Shown here one piece after another: positions 1 to 5,368 of a stretch of 5,368 nt of DNA; position 1 is the stretch's first letter; each line of letters begins with the position of its first letter. Made by a program: the position numbers and the translations under genes. The stretch lies in the NCBI GenBank assembly GCA_030824095.1, contig JAVBYK010000132.1, positions 1 to 5,368 on the forward strand, in the 5' to 3' direction. The notes under the pieces were generated by a model. It was not told the DNA's origin. It saw only the letters and a program-made list of their open reading frames with translations, and did no database searches. The stretch is from a bacterium (GTDB lineage: Bacteria; Pseudomonadota; Gammaproteobacteria; Burkholderiales; Burkholderiaceae_C).

Positions 1-2277
1 GACGAGTGGAAAGCGGCCATCGCCGGCGACGATTACTTTGCCGCGATGAACCAGTACCCCGCCAGCAGCGGCTGGCTGGCCGACTGGAAGCCCAGTGCCG
101 ACCAGATCCACAGCAAGGGGGCTGCACTGATCCTGGCCGCCGACCTGCTGGCGCTGACGCTCCTGGTGCCCCCGGGCGAAATGGGTGCGGATATTGCCAT
201 CGGCACCACCCAACGCTTTGGCATGCCCCTGTGCAACGGTGGCCCACACGCCGCCTACATGGCCTGCCGCGACGAATACAAGCGCTCCATGCCCGGCCGC
301 CTGGTGGGCGTCAGCGTGGACACGCACGGCAACCCGGCCTACCGCTTGGCGCTGCAGACGCGCGAGCAGCACATCCGCCGCGAAAAAGCCACCTCCAACA
401 TCTGTACCGCGCAGGTGCTGCCCGCCGTCGTCGCCAGCATGTACGCGGTCTACCACGGGCCGCAGGGCCTGACGCGCATTGCACAACGTGTGGCGACCTT
501 CACCGCCATCCTGGCCAAAGGTCTGGCGCAGCTGGGCTTTACCGCAATGCACCACGAAACGGCCTTCGACACGCTGTGCTACAAGACCGACGATGCTACC
601 AAAACGATAGCTGCTCGCGCAGTAGCGGCGAGGGCAAATGTGCGAATTGCCTGGGACAACTATGTCTGCGTCTCGCTGGACGAGACGACCACGCGTGAGG
701 ACCTCGCGCTGATCTGGTCCTTCTTCGCCAAGGACGGCCAGGCCCTGCCCACCGTGGAAGCGCTGGAATCCAATGTCGAGCTGATGATCCCCGCCGCGCT
801 GCGCCGCACCAGCAGCTTCCTGACCCACCCGGTGTTCAACACCTACCACTCCGAGACCGGCATGCTGCGCTACATCCGCATGCTGAGCGACAAGGACCTG
901 GCACTGGACCGCAGCATGATCCCACTGGGCAGCTGCACGATGAAGCTCAATGCCACCAGCGAGATGATTCCCATCACCTGGCCGGAGTTTGCCAACATCC
1001 ACCCGTTTGCCCCCGCCGATCAGCGCCAAGGCTACACCGAGCTGGATGCGCAACTGCGCGCCTGGCTGTGCGCTGCCACCGGCTACGCCGGCATCAGCCT
1101 GCAGCCCAACGCCGGCAGCCAGGGTGAATACGCCGGCCTGCTGGCCATTCGCGCCTGGCACGCCTCGCGCAACGAAGCGCACCGCACCATCTGCCTGATC
1201 CCCAGCAGCGCGCACGGCACCAACCCGGCCAGCGCCCAGATGGTTGGTCTGCAGGTGGTCGTCACGAAGTGCGATGACAACGGCAACGTGGACATGGCCG
1301 ACCTCAAAGCGAAATGTGAGCAATACAGCTCGCAGCTCGCAGCGGTAATGATCACCTACCCCAGCACGCACGGCGTGTTCGAGACCAGCGTCAAGGAACT
1401 GTGCGCCCTGGTGCACAGCCACGGCGGCCGCGTCTACGTGGACGGCGCCAACATGAACGCCCTGGTCGGCACCGCCGCCCCCGGCGAGTTTGGCGGCGAC
1501 GTCAGCCACCTGAACCTGCACAAGACCTTCTGCATCCCCCACGGCGGTGGCGGCCCCGGTGTCGGCCCCGTCTGCGTGGTCGAAGACCTGGTGCCCTTCC
1601 TGCCGGGCCACAAGGCCGGCGGCGTACCCGGCACTGGCGCCGTCAGCGCAGCACCCTTGGGCAATGCCGCCGTGCTGCCGATCAGCTGGATGTACTGCCG
1701 CATGATGGGCCCGGATGGCCTGCAGCACGCCACCGAGGCGGCCATCCTCGCGGCCAACTACATCAGCGCCCGCCTGAAGAACCATTACCCCACGCTGTAC
1801 GCCTCCGCCAACGGCCATGTGGCGCACGAGTGCATCCTGGACCTGCGCGGCCTGAAAGACACCAGCGGCGTGATGGCCGAGGACGTGGCCAAACGCCTGA
1901 TGGACTACGGCTTCCACGCGCCCACCCTGTCGTTCCCAGTTGTCAACACCCTGATGGTGGAACCCACCGAGAGCGAAACCCTGGCCGAGCTGGACCGTTT
2001 CATCGACGCCATGATCGCCATCCGCGGTGAAGTGACCAAGGTCGAAAAGGGCGAATGGCCGCAGGACAACAACCCGCTCAAGCACGCCCCACACACCGCG
2101 GCCAGCCTGCTGGGCGCCGAGTGGGACCGCCCCTACAGCCGTGAAGTGGGTGCCTTCCCGGTGGCCACGCTCAAGGCCGTGAAGTACTGGCCGGCCGTGG
2201 GCCGCGTGGACAACGTCTACGGTGACCGCAACCTGTTCTGTTCCTGCGTTCCGGTGGCCGATCTGGTCGAAGGCTGA
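1..2277 (+). CDS. gcvP: Glycine dehydrogenase (decarboxylating), P-protein of the glycine cleavage system (5' partial)
   Basis: PLP-dependent P-protein, which decarboxylates glycine and passes the aminomethyl group to the lipoyl arm of GcvH in the cytoplasm. The frame is open from base 1 to a TGA at 2275-2277, giving 758 visible residues. The first in-frame ATG (46) is internal, because the upstream codons already read as P-protein. Recognisable blocks, in window residue numbers, are the QTREQHIRREKATSNICTAQ region (~119-138), LGSCTMKLN (309-317), and HLNLHKTF with the PLP lysine at K508 (codon 1522-1524), followed by the glycine-rich HGGGGPGVGP (514 on). About 250 residues follow that lysine, as in the ~957-residue E. 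coli enzyme, so roughly 200 N-terminal residues are off the window. It is the single-chain (fused P1+P2) form. gcvT and gcvH are expected upstream but not visible. One patch (about 592-648) has codon use unlike the rest of the gene. Confidence 0.97.
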   Translation, partial: DEWKAAIAGDDYFAAMNQYPASSGWLADWKPSADQIHSKGAALILAADLLALTLLVPPGEMGADIAIGTTQRFGMPLCNGGPHAAYMACRDEYKRSMPGRLVGVSVDTHGNPAYRLALQTREQHIRREKATSNICTAQVLPAVVASMYAVYHGPQGLTRIAQRVATFTAILAKGLAQLGFTAMHHETAFDTLCYKTDDATKTIAARAVAARANVRIAWDNYVCVSLDETTTREDLALIWSFFAKDGQALPTVEALESNVELMIPAALRRTSSFLTHPVFNTYHSETGMLRYIRMLSDKDLALDRSMIPLGSCTMKLNATSEMIPITWPEFANIHPFAPADQRQGYTELDAQLRAWLCAATGYAGISLQPNAGSQGEYAGLLAIRAWHASRNEAHRTICLIPSSAHGTNPASAQMVGLQVVVTKCDDNGNVDMADLKAKCEQYSSQLAAVMITYPSTHGVFETSVKELCALVHSHGGRVYVDGANMNALVGTAAPGEFGGDVSHLNLHKTFCIPHGGGGPGVGPVCVVEDLVPFLPGHKAGGVPGTGAVSAAPLGNAAVLPISWMYCRMMGPDGLQHATEAAILAANYISARLKNHYPTLYASANGHVAHECILDLRGLKDTSGVMAEDVAKRLMDYGFHAPTLSFPVVNTLMVEPTESETLAELDRFIDAMIAIRGEVTKVEKGEWPQDNNPLKHAPHTAASLLGAEWDRPYSREVGAFPVATLKAVKYWPAVGRVDNVYGDRNLFCSCVPVADLVEG

Positions 2278-2304
2278 CGTCAGGCAGTCACTTCGACAAC
2301 ACAC

Positions 2305-2345
2305 AAAGGGGTGCCCGGAGAAACCGGGCACCCCTTTTTCTTTTT
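2305..2345 (+). terminator. Rho-independent terminator after gcvP, probably bidirectional
   Basis: A perfect 14-bp inverted repeat (2305-2318 with 2324-2337) encloses a 5-base AGAAA loop. On the plus strand it runs into the T-rich tail TTCTTTTT ending at 2345, 28 bases after the gcvP stop. The TAA of the convergent minus-strand gene (2344-2346) lies in the tail, so that gene's transcript meets the same hairpin immediately after its stop codon. The tail on that side (TTTGTGTGTTG) is less uniform, so termination is probably weaker in the minus direction. Confidence 0.88.
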
Positions 2346-3486
2346 AACGGATGACGGCCAAGTCCTCCAGCTTGCCACCCTTGACGGTACGCAGGGTCAG
2401 GGCACCGTTCTTGATATCACCCTTGCTGTCAAAGGTGATCAAACCCGTCACACCCTGATAGCTGGTCGCAGCCAGTGCGGGAAGGTACTTGACCGGGTCA
2501 GACGAGTCTGCCTTCACCATCGCGGCCACCATCAACTTCACGCTATCGTAGGTATAGGGTGAATACATCTGCACGTCGTTGCCAAAGCGCTTCTTGTACT
2601 TGGCCTTGAATGCGTCGTAAGCGGGTTTGTCTTTCGCGTCCACGCCACCGGCCTGCGCGCAATAGACCAGGTTGTCAGACAGCGCATTGCCCGCCAGCTT
2701 CACAAACTCTTCCGAGCAGATGCCATCGCCGCCCATGAGTTTGGCATGGAGGCCCAGTGACTTCATCTGGCGCAGCATGGGTCCGGCCACGGAGTCCATG
2801 CCACCAAAGAACACCAGGTCTGGCTTCTTGCTCTTGATGCTGGTGAGAATGGCGGAGAAGTCCGTCGCCTTGTCTGTCGTGAACTCCTTGGCAACCACCG
2901 TCCCACCTGCAGCAGTCACGGCCTTGGTGAACTCATCGGCCACACCCTGCCCGTAGGCCGTTCGGTCATCGATCACCGCCACGTTCTTCAACTTCAGGGT
3001 GGAAATCGCATAGCGCCCCATCGTGCCACCCAGCTGAGCATCGTCGGCCACCACGCGGAACGTGGTCTTGAAGCCCTGGCGGGTGTACTTGGGGTTGGTC
3101 ACCGACGGCGCCACTTGCGGGATGTCTGCATTGCTGTAAATGCGCGAGGCCGGGATGCTGGTGCCCGAGTTCATGTGGCCAACCACGCCAGCAACCTTGG
3201 CATCCACCAGCTTCTGGGCAACGGCCGTTCCCTGCTTGGGGTCTGCTGCGTCATCTTCCACCAGCAGCTTCAGCGTGACTTTCTTGCCGCCGATGGTGAC
3301 GCCTGCGGCATTGAGTTCTTCCACCGCCAGCCGTGCACCGTTTTCATTGTCCTTGCCCAGATGGGCAATCGGGCCGCTGGTGGGGCCCACGTGGGCAATC
3401 GCAACAACGGCATTCTGTGCCATGGCACCGGTAGCGGTCATGCATGCCAATGCGATGGCACTGAGGATGGTGTTGTGAGTTTTCAT
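2344..3486 (-). CDS. Periplasmic branched-chain-amino-acid-type ABC transporter substrate-binding protein (LivJ/LivK family)
   Basis: Secreted binding protein of 380 residues, the normal length for the LivJ/LivK (type I periplasmic binding protein) family, which captures amino acids for an ABC importer. Residues 1-23 form a Sec signal peptide with a hydrophobic core and an AMA|QN cleavage site. Family landmarks include GHMNSGTS (103-110), the expected ligand-contacting loop, followed by IPASRIY and VAPSVTNP (126-132), then AYGQG (177-181) at the second-lobe ligand region. The only two cysteines of the mature chain, C257 and C276, could form a disulfide. The start is set by the signal peptide and by an AAGGA ribosome-binding site (3498-3494) seven bases before the ATG. 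It lies 54 bases after the dadA-like stop with no terminator between, so co-transcription under the glycine riboswitch is likely. No permease or ATPase gene is adjacent in the window. The ligand cannot be read from sequence; glycine or another small amino acid is an inference from the riboswitch. Confidence 0.92.
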   Translation of the reverse strand: MKTHNTILSAIALACMTATGAMAQNAVVAIAHVGPTSGPIAHLGKDNENGARLAVEELNAAGVTIGGKKVTLKLLVEDDAADPKQGTAVAQKLVDAKVAGVVGHMNSGTSIPASRIYSNADIPQVAPSVTNPKYTRQGFKTTFRVVADDAQLGGTMGRYAISTLKLKNVAVIDDRTAYGQGVADEFTKAVTAAGGTVVAKEFTTDKATDFSAILTSIKSKKPDLVFFGGMDSVAGPMLRQMKSLGLHAKLMGGDGICSEEFVKLAGNALSDNLVYCAQAGGVDAKDKPAYDAFKAKYKKRFGNDVQMYSPYTYDSVKLMVAAMVKADSSDPVKYLPALAATSYQGVTGLITFDSKGDIKNGALTLRTVKGGKLEDLAVIR

Positions 3487-3540
3487 GGAGTTTTCCTTTC
3501 GTTTTTAAACAGGGGTATCAGGTCAAATAGGGAGGTTGCT

Positions 3541-4812
3541 TCAGGCCGGTTGACGGGAGAAACCGCGATCCGGAACAGCCAAAGACGCGCGGCCCGGCAT
3601 GGCGTCCTTCACGACATTGGCCACCATGTCGGCAGTCACTGCCGACAGGGTCCAGCCCAAATGGCCGTGGCCGGTGTTGTAGAACACATTGGCGGTCTGC
3701 CCACGGCCCACGCGCGGCATCATGTTGGGCATCATGGGACGCAGGCCTGCCCATGGCAGAACCTGGCGCGTGCTGACACCCGGGAAGCACTGATGCACCC
3801 ACTCCACCAATGGGCGGATGCGGTCTGCACGGATATCCTTGTTGTAGCCGTTGAACTCCGCCGTCCCCGCCACGCGGAAGCGATCGACGCCGAGACGGCT
3901 CGTGACCAATTTGGTCTCGTCATCGAGCAGACTGACATGGGGTGCTGCTGCCTGACTTTGGGCATCCAGCAGGTTGACGGTGATGGAGTAACCCTTGACC
4001 GGGTAGATGTTCACGCGGTCGCCCAGTTGCGCGGCAAAGCGCCGGCTTTCAACACCCGCACACACCACCACCCCATCAAACGTGTGCACTTCGGGGCCCG
4101 AAGTACCGTCGACCACCACCGTGGCACTTGTATCGTCAGCCTGCAAGGCTGTGACACTTTGCTCATACCGCACAGTCACGCCCAGGCGTTCGATGGCAGC
4201 GGCCAGGCCATTGGTGAACTTGTGGATGTCGCCGGTGGAGTCGCTTTCTGTGAAATAACCACCGTAATAGGTCCCCGCCAGCGTGGGCTCGATGGCCTTC
4301 ATCTCGGCCGATGTGACGGCACGGCGTGGCAATCCGCCCTGCGCGAGCAACTTGGACACATGGCCCGCATGGTCAAACCCCTTCTTGTCGCGGTAGATGT
4401 GGAGGATTCCTTCCTTCTTGAGATCGAAGTCCACACCTTCGGCCTGCGCCCAGGCAAAAAGGTGCTCGCGTGCAGCAACCGCCATGCGTGCGGTCTCCAC
4501 CGTGTTGCGCTGGTAGTGGGGAATGTTGGCGATGAATTCGGCAAACCAGCTGATCTTGTGCCAGCTCGGTTTGGGGTTCACCAGCAAAGGGGCGTCGCTC
4601 TTGAGCATCCACTTGAGCCCCTTGAGGATGGTGGACCAATGGGTCCACACTTCGGCATTCGAAGCGGAGAGCTGCCCGCCGTTGGCGAACGAGGTCTCCA
4701 TCGCCGCGTAACGATTCTTCTCAAACAGGGTGACGGCAAAGCCGCGTTGTGCCAGGGCGTAGGCGGTTGTGACGCCCGTGATTCCGCCGCCAATGACTGC
4801 GATTGATTTCAT
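3541..4812 (-). CDS. dadA: DadA-type FAD-dependent D-amino acid dehydrogenase (small subunit family)
   Basis: Flavoprotein of 423 residues in the D-amino acid dehydrogenase/glycine oxidase-like family (DAO fold). Such enzymes oxidatively deaminate D-amino acids, typically D-alanine, to 2-oxo acids, passing electrons to the respiratory chain. The N-terminal Rossmann motif GGGITG (8-13) is followed by an acidic residue (E31) placed to bind the adenosine ribose. ETSFANGGQLS (39-49) matches the flavin-proximal segment of DadA, PVKGYSITV (271-279) and WAGLRPMMP (354-362) are family blocks, and NTGHGHLGWTLS (379-390) closes the FAD site. The start chosen is the ATG at 4812-4810: it puts the Rossmann strand right at the N-terminus, and a weak GGAAA lies nine bases upstream. 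An in-frame ATG at 4923 would add 37 residues, but these would be translated riboswitch RNA. First gene after the tandem glycine riboswitch. Family membership is clear; the substrate is not, and glycine or another small amino acid is possible. Confidence 0.92.
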   Translation of the reverse strand: MKSIAVIGGGITGVTTAYALAQRGFAVTLFEKNRYAAMETSFANGGQLSASNAEVWTHWSTILKGLKWMLKSDAPLLVNPKPSWHKISWFAEFIANIPHYQRNTVETARMAVAAREHLFAWAQAEGVDFDLKKEGILHIYRDKKGFDHAGHVSKLLAQGGLPRRAVTSAEMKAIEPTLAGTYYGGYFTESDSTGDIHKFTNGLAAAIERLGVTVRYEQSVTALQADDTSATVVVDGTSGPEVHTFDGVVVCAGVESRRFAAQLGDRVNIYPVKGYSITVNLLDAQSQAAAPHVSLLDDETKLVTSRLGVDRFRVAGTAEFNGYNKDIRADRIRPLVEWVHQCFPGVSTRQVLPWAGLRPMMPNMMPRVGRGQTANVFYNTGHGHLGWTLSAVTADMVANVVKDAMPGRASLAVPDRGFSRQPA

Positions 4813-4878
4813 GGTTTCAGGTTTCCAAACACGTCGAGGATGGGAGTACTGCCGCACGCCATGTGCGGTGTACGCCCC
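4813..4878 (-). promoter_or_regulatory. Riboswitch expression platform and ribosome-binding region of the dadA-like gene
   Basis: The 66 bases between aptamer 2 and the ATG. The RNA contains a hairpin CCGCAC-ATGGC-GTGCGG (4868-4852), which can be extended by flanking GTAC/GTAC and GGG/CCC pairs. No U-run follows it, so it does not look like an intrinsic terminator, and control at translation seems likelier. The probable Shine-Dalgarno is GGAAA (4826-4822). GTTTGG (4830-4825) overlaps it and is fully complementary to CCAAAC (4888-4883) at the 3' edge of aptamer 2, so the two could pair when aptamer 2 is not folded. This mechanism is inferred from complementarity only. Confidence 0.5.
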
Positions 4879-4974
4879 CTCTGTTTGGTACCTGAGAGAT
4901 TCACGGCATGGGCCATTGGCCATGCCGCTTGCTCCTGCGGTGTGTCGGATGACGAACCCGACAACTCTTCAGAG
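4879..4974 (-). promoter_or_regulatory. Glycine riboswitch aptamer 2
   Basis: P1 is short: CTCTG (4974-4970) with CAGAG (4883-4879). It contains a 6-bp hairpin TGTCGG/CCGACA (4963-4958 with 4948-4943) and the core CCGCAGGAGCAA. A perfect 8-bp stem CGGCATGG/CCATGCCG follows (4927-4920 with 4911-4904), then CTCTCAGGTACCAAAC. The final segment departs from the usual CAGGCAAAAGGAC form. An in-frame ATG at 4923 lies within the 8-bp stem and is not a credible start codon. Confidence 0.88.
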
Positions 4975-4983
4975 TTCAGTGAA

Positions 4984-5070
4984 GTGATCGGTCCTTTTGC
5001 CTGAGAGTTTCCGGGGCGGTTGCTCCTTCGGCGCTGTCCATTTGCACTTGGGACAGTCTCTCCCGATCAC
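4984..5070 (-). promoter_or_regulatory. Glycine riboswitch aptamer 1
   Basis: P1 is a perfect 8-bp stem, GTGATCGG (5070-5063) with CCGATCAC (4991-4984). Inside it GAGAG pairs with CTCTC as P2. A 6-bp hairpin CTGTCC/GGACAG (5056-5051 with 5039-5034) follows, and then the conserved GCCGAAGGAGCAA core. It closes with CTCTCAGGCAAAAGGAC. This is a near-consensus aptamer. Confidence 0.93.
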
Positions 5071-5089
5071 GTAGGCTCTGATTCTATAG

Positions 5090-5117
5090 CCTATATTCCG
5101 GGTCACCCAAATTTCAA
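5090..5117 (-). promoter_or_regulatory. Candidate sigma70-type promoter for the riboswitch-dadA transcript
   Basis: On the minus strand TTGAAA (5117-5112) lies 16 bases before TATAGG (5095-5090). This would start transcription near 5083, about a dozen bases before P1 of aptamer 1. An alternative pairing is TTGGGT with TAGAAT (5086-5081) at 18 bases, but that would start RNA nearer 5074. Position is sensible; matches to consensus are moderate. Confidence 0.35.
5092..5097 (+). promoter_or_regulatory. Possible -10 element for sdaA
   Basis: TATATT matches the -10 consensus at five of six bases and would give a 5' leader of roughly 30 bases before the sdaA ATG. I see no good -35 hexamer at 16-18 bases upstream. 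The element overlaps the candidate promoter on the opposite strand. Confidence 0.22.
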
Positions 5118-5132
5118 GACAAGGGGCCACAC

Positions 5133-5368
5133 ATGGCAGTTTCAGTTTTCGACCTGTTCAAAATCGGCATTGGCCCCAGCAGCTCCCACACCGTGGGGCC
5201 GATGCGGGCGGCGCGCCAGTTCGTGCTGCGCCTGCAACAGGCCGGCGTGTTGGCGCAGACGGCCACCGTGCGCTGCCACCTGCACGGCTCGCTGGGCGCT
5301 ACCGGCAAGGGCCACGCCAGCGACGTGGCGGTGCTGCTGGGCCTGTCAGGCCAGGAACCCGACACCGT
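5133..5368 (+). CDS. sdaA: L-serine dehydratase (L-serine ammonia-lyase), iron-sulfur type (3' partial)
   Basis: Converts L-serine to pyruvate and ammonia in the cytoplasm. The first 78 residues are present, out of roughly 460 for the single-chain enzyme. They read MAVSVFDLFKIGIGPSSSHT onward, with the hallmark GIGPSSSHTVGPMRA of the N-terminal serine dehydratase beta domain, then HGSLGATGKGHASDVAVLLGL, which aligns with E. coli SdaA (YGSLSLTGKGHHTDIAIIMGL). The 4Fe-4S cysteines belong to the C-terminal domain, beyond the edge. The ATG is supported by AAGGGG (5121-5126), six bases upstream. It is divergent from the riboswitch-dadA unit. With gcvP nearby it fits a glycine-to-serine-to-pyruvate route. 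Confidence 0.96.
   Translation, partial: MAVSVFDLFKIGIGPSSSHTVGPMRAARQFVLRLQQAGVLAQTATVRCHLHGSLGATGKGHASDVAVLLGLSGQEPDT

Larger units (their letters stand above)
4879..5070 (-). promoter_or_regulatory. Tandem glycine riboswitch (two aptamers) upstream of the dadA-like gene
   Basis: Read on the minus strand, this leader holds two successive glycine (gcvT-type) aptamers joined by a 9-base linker, TTCACTGAA (4983-4975). Conserved signatures are GCCGAAGGAGCAA plus CTCTCAGGCAAAAGGAC in the first aptamer, and the more diverged CCGCAGGAGCAA plus CTCTCAGG in the second. The orientation fits only the minus-strand unit, so it regulates the dadA-like gene and the following binding protein, not sdaA. 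Glycine riboswitches are usually ON switches that raise expression when glycine is abundant; that direction is family knowledge, not visible here. Confidence 0.94.

Noticed and set aside
6..698. Plus-strand frame of 230 codons overlapping gcvP
   Set aside because: Arg/Pro/Gly-rich shadow of the gcvP frame, with no recognisable domain.
1401..2030. Plus-strand frame of 209 codons overlapping gcvP
   Set aside because: Low-complexity Arg/Pro/Gly composition typical of an out-of-frame reading of a GC-rich gene.
3428..3486. Lipoprotein signal (Cys15) in the binding protein
   Set aside because: The residues before Cys15 are IALA, which is not a good lipobox. An AMA|QN signal peptidase I site follows at residue 23.
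3503..3532. Internal promoter between the dadA-like gene and the binding protein (TTGACC on the minus strand)
   Set aside because: No -10-like hexamer lies 16-18 bases downstream of it, so I do not support a separate promoter.
3115..4806. Long plus-strand open frame of 563 codons antisense to the dadA-like and binding-protein genes
   Set aside because: It spans two well-supported minus-strand genes and the gap between them, and its translation resembles no family I know. High GC content readily leaves such antisense frames open.
4852..4868. Hairpin before the dadA-like gene as an intrinsic terminator
   Set aside because: The 6-bp stem is clear, but no U-run follows on the minus strand, so termination is not supported.
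4879..5070. Riboswitch acting on sdaA
   Set aside because: The conserved aptamer sequences occur only on the minus strand, so the RNA made toward sdaA would carry their complement.

Overview
The window looks like a chromosomal piece of a high-GC betaproteobacterium, most likely Burkholderiales and perhaps Comamonadaceae. The base composition, strong G/C preference at third codon positions and protein sequences suggest this. The family-level placement is inference. I saw no mobile element, tRNA, rRNA or CRISPR array.

Layout: (1) Bases 1-2277 (+) hold the last 758 residues of gcvP, the P-protein of the glycine cleavage system; its N-terminus lies off the left edge. (2) A strong hairpin terminator at about 2305-2345 separates gcvP from a convergent minus-strand unit and probably serves both. 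(3) The minus-strand unit is, in transcription order, a tandem glycine riboswitch (5070-4879), a DadA-type FAD-dependent D-amino acid dehydrogenase (4812-3541), and a periplasmic LivJ/LivK-type amino-acid-binding protein (3486-2344). (4) On the plus strand, divergent from the riboswitch, the start of sdaA (L-serine dehydratase) begins at 5133 and runs off the right edge. The only gene-free stretch over 300 bases (4813-5132) is accounted for by the riboswitch, its expression platform and a short divergent promoter region.

All four genes fit glycine/serine/amino-acid catabolism. GcvP decarboxylates glycine and feeds one-carbon units, from which serine can be made. SdaA turns serine into pyruvate. 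The DadA-like flavoprotein and the binding protein form a separate two-gene unit that senses glycine through its own tandem riboswitch. The point of most interest is that this riboswitch controls an oxidoreductase plus an orphan solute-binding protein rather than the gcv genes. That suggests the 'DadA' and 'Liv' labels may hide a glycine or small-amino-acid scavenging and oxidation module. I found no wholly new type of system.
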